Below, one piece after another: positions 1 through 12,429 of a stretch of DNA of 64,000 nucleotides. The notes under the pieces were generated by a model that was not told the origin of the DNA, made no database searches, and saw only the letters and a list, made by a program, of their open reading frames with translations. Made by a program: the position numbers and the translations under genes. How positions within the stretch are numbered: position 1 is the first letter of the stretch; each line of letters begins with the position of its first letter. Origin of the DNA: Ignelater luminosus (Eukaryota > Arthropoda > Insecta > Coleoptera > Elateridae); assembly GCA_011009095.1 (NCBI GenBank), contig VTPC01089974.1, positions 219,056 to 283,055 on the forward strand, written 5' to 3'.

Positions 1-194
1 TTAGTAAATCTTGTTTGTTTAGGATAGTCACTATGCTCCAATTAATATTAGTAATTTTACAGTATGATGCCAAAGGATGTCGTGCCTAGAATTATTTATA
101 GTTTATGTGCTGAGAAAACACATTCAATACGATCTGAATCAAATTTGCGTTTCTACTCTACCGAATCAAAGTCTAATGATTGCAGAATTTCATC

Positions 195-460
195 AATTAA
201 AAAAATTATTTGAAAAGTGGATTAAATTTCTCGTCATTGGCTGTATAACACAATGCCTTGCATTTTATCTTAAGTATAATAAATTGCTGTAAAGTTGAAA
301 GTTGTTGTTTCAAGATGTGAAGAAAGTCAACTTTGCGCATTTGTATCATCTTGTTCTGACGATTCTGGTATCACATTAATTTCTCTCCGTTGATACCGCA
401 TGCTAAACCTTTTTGCAGCTTATGACGTAAGTAAATCTGTAGTGGGTTCTCCGTCTATTG
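195..460 (+). repeat. Copy A of a rearranged dispersed repeat
   Basis: Two parts of this stretch recur about 1 kb downstream. Bases 195-292 (containing TGCCTTGCATTTTATCTTAA) reappear as a reverse complement at 1244-1350, while 317-460 (AACTTTGCG, ATCTTGTT, TCTCCGTTGATA) reappear in the same orientation at 1385-1530. Matches are interrupted by substitutions and short indels, so the copies are old. I do not recognise the family. Confidence 0.6.
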
Positions 461-1243
461 ATAACCAAGCAATGTAACATACTTCGCTTGATGGTATATT
501 ATTCAAAAGTTTTTTGCCTAGTAGTTTCATTAACAGATCGAGTTTTAACGATCTGAGGTACCTGAGTTGGTACATTGCTCAGATCTACCTAAAATTCTCT
601 ATCGAACAATAGCAAATTCCAATTTACGCCCATAAGAAAAAAATACACTTGATGATGGTATTGGGAAATATGAAAATCTGAATATGCGTCAAGTAATAGA
701 GACAAAAAGGTGCCCGAGTAAGTCTTCTCTGATTTTAGAAATTTCCAATAATAAGGAAGTTTTCGCCAAAAAGTGAAAATTGAAAAACTTTTCTTTTTGA
801 TGTTATCCCAAAAGGGAAGGGAGTCAATATTCAACCTACTTTGCATCTTTTATATCTTTAGAGATCCCAATGATGAGCCTCGAATTTGAATAAATTTTAC
901 ATTAGAACCGCTTTGAATTAGATTTTCTAAATTGTTAATTTTCACACTTCCTCAAAATATAAACGAATACAACTTGAAAGTGGTTTAAACAATAATATGT
1001 AAAAATATATGAAAAAATAGGGGCATCGGTGCGAAGACAGTGTAGCCCACTATCGGGAAGCCTCTGTTGTTAGGGGCGCCCTGGCTAAACGGCTTGACAC
1101 ACATGTTTTTCAAAACTACCATTGAAAAGCTGGATAATTATACGAAAAGTTTTATTTAAACCAAAATTCTCAAAAGAAGTTATTTCAAGGTGAGAAACCA
1201 GCTTAAACATAAACGCTGTCTTTGTTCCTAGTACATACATGCA
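461..1243. other. AT-rich spacer with a small GC-rich patch
   Basis: This is non-coding DNA between the two repeat copies. A GC-rich patch (1020-1083) ends in GGGGCGCCCTG, which read on the minus strand starts CAGGGCGCCCC, like many hAT transposon termini. No partner end or 8-bp target duplication was found, so that reading is weak. A chance open frame on the minus strand (589-846) shows no coding features. Confidence 0.3.
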
Positions 1244-1530
1244 CTTTACAGTGATTTACCGTATTTAAGATAAAATGCAAGGCATTATGTTATATACCCA
1301 TTGGCGAAAAATTGAATCTACTTTTCAAATTATTTTTAAAATTCAATCTATGACGAACGAAAGAGAACTTAAATCAATTTTTGACAAGCCAACTTTGCGA
1401 ACTTGTAACATCTTGTTGTGACCACTCTGGTCCGGCACGCTGACGATTCTTGTATCACGTTATTTTTCTCCGTTGATAACGCATGTCGAACCTTTTGCCG
1501 CTACGAGTTAAGAAAATCTGCAGTAGACTA
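1244..1530. repeat. Copy B of the rearranged repeat, part inverted
   Basis: The first ~105 bases are the reverse complement of 195-292, sharing TTAAGATAAAATGCAAGGCA almost exactly. The following ~145 bases are a direct copy of 317-460, with about 20 extra bases around 1430. The mixed orientation implies an inversion inside one copy, or an element whose arms are inverted repeats. Confidence 0.6.
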
Positions 1531-2768
1531 TTAGTTCTGGCCAATTTTAAATACTGATTAGTATCAATAGCAAACATGTGCCGATTCTGAATCTGTGTGA
1601 GGTATCTTTAATATTTCTAGATATTGCATTTTTTTAGTAGATTCAAAATTGTTTTTACTTTTAATGGTTTCTAACAAAAATTGGATTCTAATTTACTGAT
1701 GCCCACAAGGAATCAATAGAAGTTCTAAATCCAAGTAAACAGTGAGTAAGCGTAAAGAACTAACTGAAGATCAAACCAGTCTTATTTTATTTATCCTTTC
1801 AAAGTTATTGTTTTAGTTTGTCCATTCGAACTCAAACTATTCAAAGACAACCTAGAATGCCTAGATATCATACAACGTTTATGACTAGTTTTAAGCTAAA
1901 CCTTGAACATGTCAAGCAAAAACTTTTCAGTAAATGTTAGAAGGATGCTAAAACTTTCCATTGTCTATCTATAAGATTTTATCTAAAAGCTTCTATAGGT
2001 CTTTCGAGCTTGATCAATTTTAATTATTCTATAGTGTAATTACAATGTAGCAGCAACAGCATTACATCTATAATATACTTAAACAATCATTGTAAAGGAC
2101 ACATCAAAACAGTTTTTTGAAAGTAGTCAATAGACAGAACGTAGTAATTAAGACAACTAAAGGCAACTAATGTTAAGATGTTTAAATGCCTAATAGTACC
2201 AGAAACAATTCCAAGTTTTATTTCCTTCTGATTTAATACAACCAGTGTGGTCAAAACTATCAACCAAACATATATCCTGAATTCTGATGACAATAAAGAA
2301 GTGGCCCACACTTATGTTTCTAATAGAGATAATAAATCTTGCTACAAACCACAATATTAAAAGATTCTTTATAAAAATCTATTAATAGCAAGACTTGAGA
2401 AACCTTTCCTTTAGTATTCTTACCTAAATATTTACATTTTTCCATAACAATGCAATGTTTACATTTATACTAGCGTCATATTTTACAATCACATTCAGTT
2501 ATCCATTCTGTAATAAACATCTTTTATTCTCAGTTGTCACCTCTCGCTCCATTTATAGTAGTTGGAATTTATTACAATATAATAAATAGATACATAAACA
2601 AAAATCAGCTGAAAACGATAATATTTAAAATTTAAATGTCATGGTGTATACAATCAACAAATTTTTTAACGCTCATATAAAATAATTAAATATTTCGGTT
2701 GACATTAACAAAAATTGCATGACGGAATGGCTATTAGAAAGTGTGGAGGGGAACGGCCTTCAAGTTTC
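1531..2768. other. AT-rich non-coding stretch
   Basis: I see no exon, repeat boundary or RNA gene. A 74-codon minus-strand frame (2087-2311) has a hydrophobic composition typical of translated AT-rich noise. The last ~70 bases become GC-richer and lead into the candidate exon at 2769. Confidence 0.5.
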
Positions 2769-2888
2769 ATGGCCGAGGTAAATGGCACCAAGTTCACGTT
2801 CAAGCGATACAAGATCAGCGTTAGTGGAGGCTCGTCAAACGAGATCTTGAGGTTACTATTTACTAAAAATCTAATGCACGTTACATAA
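2769..2888 (+). CDS. Candidate first coding exon or small ORF (39 codons)
   Basis: An ATG in the context TTTCATGGCC opens a 39-codon frame in an island much richer in GC than its surroundings. The product starts MAEVNGTKFTFKRY and runs through ISVSGGSSNEIL before becoming low-quality. A possible splice donor lies after the NEIL codons (AG|GTTACT, about 2851, phase 2) and another after codon 3 (GAG|GTAAAT). The pattern of a short beta-strand-like stretch ending in a glycine/serine loop and EIL vaguely resembles the N-terminus of ABCG transporters, where 'ILxxVSG' follows, but the next exon is not visible, so this is only a guess. It could equally be an untranslated exon or chance. No downstream exon was matched securely, although the phase-2 donor would fit the exon at 5493. 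Confidence 0.3.
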   Translation: MAEVNGTKFTFKRYKISVSGGSSNEILRLLFTKNLMHVT

Positions 2889-5479
2889 AAGCGACTTGCA
2901 AATAGAGAGGCTTGTCCGTTGTCGTTAATATTCGTGTACCGAATTCAACGCGTATTGTTTAAATGTACTATGATAATTAATTATAATGGCGGAGGAAATT
3001 TTTGAATTGAAAATTCAATTTTCTTTGCACAAGGCTACCGAGTGGGTTATTTATAAAATTAACATTCTGCAAAAAGCGGTTTAAAGGCCAACCAACAAAT
3101 TATAAATGAACCGGTTGATTTTTTCAGAAATTAAATAACAGATAAAGAATATACCATTTGAGAAGATTTTTGGATTGTGACATTCCCTTAGATTACAAAT
3201 GCAAGTAGAGCACCATAATACTTAAGATCTTTAGGCAGCCATGTTTAACAACACTAGTGAAAGGATTCCCCTAAAGAATGATTTTGATTTATAAACGTGT
3301 TCCAGTAGTCCGTTATTGATTGCTCCATAGAATATTCACAATTATTCAGTATGAACATCTCTTACTTTTGATTTCCTCTACTCTGACATTTCTTGTTCAA
3401 ACTTTTAGATTGGTCTTTTAGTTCTGTTGTTCCTAAGCAGAACATAAAAAAATTGCAGAATATTTGTCTTATTTTGTGTTAAGTATTTTTCTACTTCTGC
3501 ATTTATGAATACTCCATTCTATCTTCTTTATCTATTTAAATCGTCACTTCATGCTATTTAGTCTGTTCGTCCCATTATTACTTTTTCTGTTTTATCTTTG
3601 TACATTCGTTGTCATTAATTAAATTGGCGCCAGTTTTTTTTACTGAGTAGTCTTTGTTTCATTTTTGGTTTTCCTTCTTACCTGTTTTTTTTTTCTTTTG
3701 TAGCAGCTTTCTTGTGTTTCTTAGTTTTAGTTTTTTTTTTTTTATTTTTAAAGAAACGTTGGAGATTACAAATCATACCATTTCTAATGCCCTTTTGTCT
3801 TTGTTTCATAATCTCTGACCGAAAAAGAAATAGAATTGGAATTTTTTTGATCAGTATGAATTTATATTAAATATAATATTTTGGAAACGGCGCCTTTTGG
3901 GACTTAAATTTATATAAGAAGCTAGCCTTAAATCTATCTTAAGAATCTGCTTTCTGTTCAATTGAGAGACACCATTTTATCTATTTAATGAACTATGTAT
4001 GTCATTCTTCCCAAATAAGACTTACTGAGCTGGTATACTACATACAATAGGTGTGCTAAATACACTAAATAATTATCCTTAAGACTTCTTGCCCTAGTTC
4101 TTAATGGGAAGCTAGTCCTGTTCATATAACTGTAAACTGCGTTAATGCCATTATAATATTATCATCTCTGAACCTAAATCATATGGTATACTGAAAGGTA
4201 GTTCCGTGGAAATTATTTTATATTTAGAGATACTCAACATTAAGAAGTAGGTGTCTACGAGATATTCGCCTTATTAACTGTAGAATAAATATGTTGGTTA
4301 GCTAAATGTGCAATAATGTACATCTCTTTGGATCAAGGAAGAACTCTACAATGAAGACTTTACTGTGTTCTTTTGGGAAATGTACGGTATTGATTTCTTT
4401 AGGATAAATTGTTGATCTTTTTGAACCAACCATTCATCTGACTAACAGAAGCACAATTCTTGGTCAGATTCTTAATTATTATACGTTAGGTGTATTTTCC
4501 TGTCACCACGCCACGCCAGCATCTGAAACTGGAAGTTTAACTAACTCCATCGTTGTTTGTTAGTAAATCTCTGGGTTAAGTCGGTTTAGTTATCAACATT
4601 CTAGAAAGTCAACCTAAAGTAATTTTCATACATATTGGTTTTTGACAGAATCTTGTTATGTTATTTTTTGTTTTTGTTACCACTTACCACTTATCAGTTA
4701 ATCAGTTACAGTCTTTCTATTAGTTCGATTTCTGTAACAATGCACGCATTCATTTTGCTCGTATCTGTAATCATGTTGCTAGATATTTCTTGTTTTTATG
4801 CATTTGTTTGACGTGAAATAAACCTCAGAAGGTATTGATCATCACTCATCAGTGATCACTTTATGAACGATAAATCTGATTTCAGGTATTACTATACTAT
4901 ACTGAATACATAAATAAGATGTCTATCCTATTATCACATGAACAGTTGTTTTATTGTATATGTACGTATTCAATTACTTTGACTATTTATATTAATATTT
5001 GCAAAATATGCATATGATTAATCAGTTTTTATTATCTATAAATATTACAACACAAACGGGAAATTCTGATTTATATTCCAAATAAATGTTTATAAAATCG
5101 TTACAGTAATTATGTTAATAGATTTACATGCATTTATAGAGTGCAGTTGCAAAGTTTTGAATAATTTAATTTTTTTCAAGACAATTTATTTCCGAAAAAA
5201 CTTGATCTTTATACTATTTTAAATCTTTGTGTATACGCAGAATGATAAGGTCAACACAGATGACGCCACCCAACTTCTTTTTATTTTACTTACAATAGAG
5301 GCAGTAAATGCTTTCAATATAAGTAGAAATTAGAGAGCATCACCTGGATCAACTGGGAGGATAATGGGTTAGGCACCTTAGATCTTAAGATGGCAATCAA
5401 TAAAAAGTTTGTCGTAAGTTCTTTCTACTGTCATAGACTCGGTCTGATGAATTAAGTCAGTTTAGGAATTCTAACCCAG
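2889..5479. other. AT-rich non-coding, partly pyrimidine-rich
   Basis: No exon or element boundary was found. The + strand from about 3420 to 3770 is strongly pyrimidine-rich (long T and TTCTTT runs), which could be a decayed A-rich retroelement on the other strand, but no reverse-transcriptase motif could be read. If the candidates at 2769 and 5493 belong together, this would be the intron between them. Confidence 0.4.
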
Positions 5480-5492
5480 CAAACGTTTATAG

Positions 5493-5604
5493 CCGATCTA
5501 TTGAGGGCCCGCTGTATACGTTTGACCAGCACTATAGCAGCAACCCGGCAATGTTTGTCGACGACGTCGAGCCGGAACATATAGGCTACTCCGGCTTCCA
5601 GTAG
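5493..5604 (+). CDS. Terminal coding exon, unidentified protein
   Basis: A GC-rich island contains an open frame with G or C at most third codon positions, unlike the AT-rich background. After an acceptor (GTTTATAG|CC) the frame reads ...RSIEGPLYTFDQHYSSN, then PAMFVDDVEPEHIGYSGFQ and TAG at 5602-5604. The product is acidic and rich in Tyr/Phe, as in a C-terminal tail. With this acceptor the incoming intron is phase 2; an alternative acceptor 13 bases upstream (ACCCAG|CA, after a CTAAC branch-like site) keeps the same frame with phase 1. I do not recognise the protein. It is probably the 3' coding exon of a + strand gene whose other exons lie upstream, possibly outside the window. AATAAA occurs at about 5954. 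Confidence 0.55.
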
Positions 5605-8600
5605 GCTGTGCCACGACTGTTCTAGTACGTATGTATGGCAATATACCGTAAGAACCGTACATGAAACTATATTGTTATTGAAGGATGTAATTACATATTA
5701 TTAGATTCTAAGGTAATGCATTTATTAATTAATTGCAAATATAAATTGTTAATTGTTATTTTTATGATAAATTGCCATTGTTCTTATAAATTAATTATTG
5801 TTATAGAAAAATACCGAAAATAGAAAAATCAAATTAAATTAATAGATGTACACCTATAAATTCATTTCTGTTTATTCTGTTCTTTTTTTTTTACGAATAT
5901 CAGATAATTGCCGAAACGATTAATCTACAGGCCGTGCGCGTTATATCTTGGCCAATAAATGGACTGCGCTGCATATCGTATATTCTACCATAGGCTTTTT
6001 TCCGTTCTTTTTTTAAGAAGGTAGGTGCGCATCACAGAATATATGTAGTAACTTGTTTTCGTTATTTAGGGCATGTTTTGTTTTAATTTACTTAAAATTA
6101 TATTACTAATGTGCGGAGGCGCGGTCTGTATTCCAGTCTTTGCTATCACACTGTATAATACTCAACACATACCTCTATAAAAGAAAACTGCTACTGGTCT
6201 GTTTTTATAAATGTACATTACATATCTATTGTCAGATTAGATTACAAAATAATAGCGATGAAAGTCACTATTGAACGGTACTCAGCACATTGTTTATGTA
6301 AATGACATGCTGTTAACACAATAAAAGATGTATTTATTTCATGTAAATAAGTATTTTATTATTATAGTTACCTAGTAATGAACTAACGATAGAATTTTGT
6401 AATAACACGATGGCATTGAAGTGCGTTAATTCAATAAAATATAGAAACATTGCCATTAGATTTCTACTAAAAGCTATGCATATAGGTAGTCGTTTCATAA
6501 GCACTATGTAATACAAAATATTTACTTTTGCTTGTTTCTATTGTTATTTTAATTTATATACAGCTTTTTATTTTTAAATGTTAATGATATTATCAAGAAG
6601 GAATCTTTAACATTTAATAATATACACAGCATTATTTTATTTTTATATTATGTAGTGTCGAGTTTGCTGATGGCTACATATTTCATTTTCAGACATTAAT
6701 TCTGGCATTTCTTGGATAGCTAAATGCAGAAATGCAGTTGTTAATATAAACAAACCAAACTAGATGTCAAGGTCAGTTTTTGATTAGTATCGCCTAACAT
6801 GTATATAGCATTATTGCTTTCTAATCTTATGCATATCAGCGTTACAATCTATTGTATATCTCGAAAAGGTCTGTTATCATTATAAGTCACATGGTTGCTT
6901 AATATTTTATTTTATTTGAAGGACTTCTTCTAATTTTACCTTTAAGTTTTGTTTACATTCGATAGAATAAGAAACGGGGTACTACCACCTAGAAAATTAG
7001 TTTGAATGGCTAGTCTAAGTCTAATCTATCGGTGGGAATTAAAACGTCAAACTAGAGTTTCTTGGGAACAATTCAAAAGAAATATCACATCGTGTATGAT
7101 ATCATAATATAGATAAACGAGATGGAACAGAGACCCGAACCCCTTCCGTTGACTATACAGTCTACTTCCAATTGTAGTATTTATCTGAGAAACAGTAATA
7201 GCTGAAGATCGCGGTGATGACACCTTATTTGTTTTAGCGTGAATCTACGCTTGGTTTTCAACAAAAATGGCGGCTATGTCTTTTTTCCTTTTACTACTAT
7301 AACTAAACTACATGTTATTTATCTTACAAGTGCTGTTTTGTCTCGTTTTGAACAGACTGATAAAGAGGTTTCTGCCACTGCACAATGTTATTTAATCTAT
7401 AATGGTAGCTTTGAATGCTCTTAGATAACGATGGTGTTTATTGACTAAGACTGAAACCAGACATCTCAAAGCAAGGTTATTAAGACCTCTAGGCTCAAAG
7501 TAATAAAACGCGGAATAATTTGTTATAAAAGCGACTGCATAACTCGCAACCTTAGGTAAAACTATTTTTACTATTTCAGGGTTTCGATTTTATTGTTGGA
7601 AAATTAGGAGATAAATTTAATTTTTCTAACTAGTCAACTGGTTATCTTCCACTTCCAGTTAGGAAACGATTATTTAAAATCTCAAACAAAGCAGAATTAG
7701 CTTGCATTTAAGTGACAGTAGACATCAAAGAGTTACCTGATGATAAATTGTTTTCTCGTGTAAAACATTTGTCAGCGCACGTAATATTCTATTCCTCTAA
7801 AAGGAAAATCCATTAATCTGCTAAAAGGTACTATAAATCCCTAAATACTACAACTTGACAAGTGTTATGCATCTGAAGGAGCTAACGTAGGTAATAGTTA
7901 TCAGTTTTTCAGATAAACTCAGGAAAATTAGGCAAATTTTCACTGCATCAAATGAATTATCGTACATTGTACTCATGTTCAACATATTTTTTTATATAGC
8001 CTACTAATAGCACCAGCACATTTAGTAAAATGAAGGAAGATCATTGCGTTTTATTCGTCTGTTTAAATATTAGGAGCGGCTGCAGTGTTGAATGGAAACT
8101 CATCACTAAGGAAAACCGATGAAAACCTTTGTATCTCAAAACCCGAATGCAAACTCGGTAAGTTGACCGCTAAGATGTACAACTACAATGATACTTCTAT
8201 TAAGTACCATATGTTGTCTTTTTCTTTGCTTCAACAATTTTACTAACATGAGCTTTTATAGGACTGTCAGTGGTAAAAAAGCGTAAGGATATACCCAGAA
8301 GCTGTTACGACTTTAGAAATACAAATACTCTTAATGGTTGATGATTTCTAATTAAAGAAATTGGAATACTTAGGCCGTAAACTGCTTAACAAACTCGATA
8401 TTTACTTTCTCATTTAAAGATTCAAGTACGAAGGAATAAAAAAATCAACATAAAAGATTCTTGTTTTGATTTCAAAACAAAAAACTAACATCAGTGGTTA
8501 CTCATCTTTTATGAAACAATCCACTTGAAGAAAATGAAAGGTTTTGAATTGAATTTAGTCTTTGTGAAGGAGTGTGCTGTTTCTTTAATTCTAAAAAAAC

Positions 8601-11085
8601 ATGTACTTACAGTAAGTTTCACCTTTTGGAAATTTGTAGAAATGACTAATGTACTTTTGTATCCTCTGTTGCCAATTTAACTTTTAAGCAATGTTGGGAA
8701 TAACCAATTATTTTTCTTAACATTATCAAATGTGTTAATTACATTTTATAAATCTCATGAGGATTCCATAACATAAAAATCTTTGTCTTTGCTTTATATA
8801 CAATGAACTTAAAAGAGATTTTTTGTGGAAAATACTTTTTAACAGACTATACAATTATGCTAATTCTACAGTGCTAAAGCTTTATTTTAGATTTTAATAA
8901 TTATGTTTAAATCACATATGATTTTTTATCCATTACATAATATTGAATTATAGAGGCAACTATGCTCACCTATTGTAAAAAAGTCCGTTGAAATATTATG
9001 CAGCTGTTATTATACTGAATTCTTAAAAGAGAAGAAAAATTAATTTTATGAGTGGTTCAAGGACCAAGGTTATTCACATCGACAAAAATTCCAATGTTTC
9101 GACAGCTTACCTTTAGGATCATATGAGTTCAACCTTGACACCTCATCTGATTTCACTGATTTTAGTCTAGTTCATTGACAGCAACAAAGCGTCTGAAATA
9201 AGAAAAAAACAAACTTAGACATTTCCGTGTAACTTATAACGTTTCATCAGAATTTTTTGTTGTTAGTAATTGTATTTACCATAATTGTTTTTTTATATTT
9301 TTTTAATTTGGTTTTTATTCAAAGGCAGCAAACTATTATTTATTTCAAGCTGACTGTAGAATGCATGTACAAAATATCTGTCATAAATCAAACACGATTT
9401 TCATTTAAATTCAGAAGTATTATATTGTTTGTGAAATGATAATGAAGTTTTGGTGTTGCATTAAATATATCGTATCTACTGTATGTTTCATATTGAGTGT
9501 GAAAGATTATAGTATAAAAAATAATCATTGGTTGAATACTTGTGTTTTTATTGTGAGGGCTATAATAAATAATGTAAGCGGAATATAACAATTCCAGCGA
9601 TTGTATTTTATGGGAACAGAAACTAATCATTTAGGCACGTCGTGATTTATTACAACCTCTCAAAGATGAACAAACTGTAATTCAATATTTATACTTTATA
9701 TTAATACAAAAGTTGAGACCTAGGAGACTATAATGGATCGGATAGTAACTTTGTTCTGGTGGATCCTCTATTGGATGTTCTTCAGTTAATTTTTAATTTT
9801 AGAATTACAGAATGAACTTTGTGAGTATGGTAACTACCTGTCTGGTTTTTCTACGATGAATCATTCTTAATGCAAGTGTTTCTTTGTTTAGTATTTTAAT
9901 AGTTAGTTTCAGTATAGCATTTATGTCATTGTCATAATTACCTATACAGTGAGTCTTAGAACCTGAATGATATCGAAATGGATGGGGAAATCCATTCATG
10001 AGCTAGTAGATGAACATTTTCATAAGAAATATTCACAGGTTTTAATATCTACTTGTTCCTCCATTAGGTCTAGTTACGAAATGTAACTTAGGTACTTTAA
10101 CTCAATAGTTTTAAGGTGATTTAATAATTTACTATAGAATTTTTCAACGAACTTTGATATATATAGCAAATTAAATAAACCTTATTCTATATCCTAAAAG
10201 TCCAACTGTTCAATTTCTTATTAATAACAATTTTGACATAGTTGAGTACAATTTTTATTGAATGCGCCACGTATATTATTTTTGTTTTTTTTTTAAAGAA
10301 TTTACTTTAAAATTGTCTTTCGCATAATTCATTATATTGGGATTGAATTAATTACCTAGGTTTATTAATTTCTGAAAGAAGAATTTATTTCAATTGGTAC
10401 ATTCTTCATTTCTTCTTACATCATGTCAATCTGGGGCAAGTTAAAGGAAATAGCTGTAAAGTATCTTCTTCCGTTGCTAATATTCTCATTGTTTGAAATT
10501 AGATTTTAGGGATCTATAAGAGGTGTAAATCAGGGTTTAAATACACTTAGAAGCTGCTAGTAGGAATTGTTAACCGGCAATTTGCAACTTTAACCCGCAT
10601 CTACTATCTTAAGGAGCTATTTATCTACATTTCCACCTAATTCCAGAAGCTAAGCTCAGAGAAGAGGCAGCTATGGTCTAAATCTCCAAACAGGGTTCAT
10701 CTATGTAACCACGGCAGTCCAACAGATAAGTCTTATAAATAGTATAAATTTAGTTTGTTTGGTCTTGTAAACTCTTCTGTAGCAGCTGCCGCTTTAGAGT
10801 ATAAACCATACTTTTCGGTAGCGTATCTTAAACGGCGCTGATTATTTTTCTACATTTTGTATATTTGTCTTTTCAAGTTAAAAATAAATAAAGGAGTTGG
10901 GTTTGTATGCGTTTTTCTTCTTTTCTTATTATTCGATGACTATTAAGTCACTACGGGAGGTTGTCCAAAGGTACTGCTCTTATTCGGACTATATGCTAAA
11001 ATCATTAAATTATTATTATTTGGTAATGAGCATTAAATTTGCATCATTACCTGTACTTAGCCGGATTATTAACAACTTGTGTTTT
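5605..11085. other. Presumed 3' UTR then long AT-rich non-coding DNA
   Basis: The first few hundred bases may be 3' UTR of the exon ending at 5604, with a polyadenylation-like AATAAA near 5954. Beyond that I see only AT-rich sequence and short chance frames (6334-6516, 7239-7424, 9257-9439, 9388-9630, 9805-9999). A patch at 9050-9170 resembles an old mobile-element end, with AAAGGTAAGCTGTCGAAACA on the minus strand, but no partner was seen. Confidence 0.45.
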
Positions 11086-11238
11086 TTTATCCTTATCCCA
11101 TCTTTTCTAACTCTTTCTATCACTTCTTTCTTACCGACTCATTCTTTTCCTGCTCTTTCTCGCGCTCTCTCCTCTTACTCATCTTATCGCTCTCTTTCAT
11201 TCTTCTTTTTTTGTTAGTTTCCTCTTTTTCTCTTTAAA
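11086..11238 (+). repeat. Strongly pyrimidine-rich (CT) tract
   Basis: About 150 bases are almost entirely C and T, with several CTCTCT and GCTCTCTC blocks (GAGAG on the other strand). Such tracts occur in insect promoters that bind GAGA-type factors and can also form triplex DNA. The 106-codon frame overlapping it is a by-product of the composition. No first exon was found next to it, so a promoter role is unsupported. Confidence 0.5.
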
Positions 11239-11532
11239 TAGTGCAACGCCGCTAATGAACTTTACGTGCAGCGCATTAATCTAAGAGTGTGGCATTACAA
11301 AAGTAATAAAGTACATGGCTTACTATATGGTAGACTTTTTAAATAGTTACGCATAAACAGTAATAGCTATCCATATTGGTGACTTAAAACTTCGTAGTGA
11401 TATGTGACTGCGTTCGTAACTGCTCTTTATTTCTAGTATTGCAGTAGCAATGCATGTCTTTGTTAGTTTGTGAATGTGCTCATGCTATTTCGAGCATACG
11501 ATGCAATTTAAGGATGTAAATTGTTGTTAAAG
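11239..11532. other. AT-rich spacer
   Basis: I see nothing in this stretch beyond scattered direct T/A runs. Confidence 0.4.
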
Positions 11533-12022
11533 TTAATAAAAGTTATTAATAGAAGATAGCTTGCTATTTACCTTGTAATTTGCATTATAAAAAATCAGTC
11601 TGATAATCCTTTCTTGAAATACTTCAAAGAACTTTGTTGATATAACGAGCTGTACATTGTCGACAGCTACATTATTAAACCTATTGTTAATAAAAAAAAC
11701 TATATTTGTCTTACTGGTATTTGAATAGGAGATTTTTTTACAAAAGTCTTTCATTTGCTCCATCACAACACTAAATTTGTTAGTTGGCTTCAGTGAAATA
11801 GTAGCATCCACTACAACAGAACAATCATCGGTACAAGATGGATGAATGGCCCTAAAACGAACCTCTGCGATACTACTCCCATGTTGCTTTCCAATCCAGA
11901 GTTCGCGACAAGTCAAGTTTCTGACTATCCTTTGCTCTGTATATTTTATTTCAGAAATCAGTACAGGCAATTTTAGTTGACCTGGCTGGTTTATATCCAT
12001 TTTGTGCATTTGCTGATATGCT
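11533..12022 (-). CDS. Unidentified minus-strand open frame (158 codons from ATG)
   Basis: This is one of the longest unbroken frames outside the transposases. It begins with a true ATG at 12007-12009 (MHKMDINQPGQLKLP...), but the frame is also open back to 12022, directly after an acceptor-like TTAATTATAG. Near its other end YNANYK is followed by AAG|GTAAAT, a plausible donor. It could therefore be an internal exon of about 450 bases (roughly 11573-12022) rather than a complete gene. The product has several cysteines, NLT and NTS glycosylation-type sites and a central segment CTDDCSVVVDATISLKP. No transmembrane segment or signal peptide is evident, and I do not recognise a family. It lies beside a reverse-transcriptase relic on the same strand, so it may belong to a degraded element instead of a host gene. 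Confidence 0.35.
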
Positions 12023-12119
12023 ATAATTAATTAAAAAACTAACAAGTCTTTTGGCTATTCATTTTTCAAAAATTCTTCATATTTCTAACTATAACCTTCA
12101 GTGATCTCACTCTGCTGTT

Positions 12120-12429
12120 TTAAGCACCCATGTGAAAATAGTATATTAATTTGTCAGCAATACTATGCACTGTACTCTTCACAATCTTCACCGATATATC
12201 ATCAATAGATTTTTTACCAATTCCAGGATTTTCAGTTCTGTCACTGAGACGCAGACAACAGAGTTTTTATTGCACATGTACAGCATCTATAAAATGATCT
12301 TTTGCACTTTATCCATAAAAAGATCTGCAAATGTGTCTGGAATTATTTTAGGATTGTGTTCACTATTTCTATTTATTGTAATGGCTGAAGAAGTTGTACC
12401 CTTTATCTTTGGGACCTCACTATTCCCCA
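12120..12429 (-). pseudogene. Non-LTR retrotransposon reverse-transcriptase relic
   Basis: Two overlapping minus-strand frames carry pieces of a LINE-type polyprotein. The first (about 12429-12287) reads ...SEHNPKIIPDTFADLFMDKV before a TAG. The second (12290-12120) includes GIGKKSIDDISVKIVKS and then HSIADKLIYYFHMGA before TAA. The second resembles the jockey-type pattern 'G.DgIs.kilK......ia.pL.yifN.S...G.fP' that precedes the RT fingers. The frameshift and internal stop show it is dead. The family assignment rests on motif resemblance only. Confidence 0.45.

Noticed and set aside
9050-9170. Possible hammerhead on the minus strand (GATGAGGTG ... GTCGAAACATTGG)
   Set aside because: The core reads CAGATGA rather than CTGATGA, the segment before GAAA is too long for stem II, and no stem I complement was found.
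10897-11217. 106-codon + strand frame
   Set aside because: It coincides with the polypyrimidine tract, so its Ser/Leu/Phe/Tyr-rich product is a compositional artefact.
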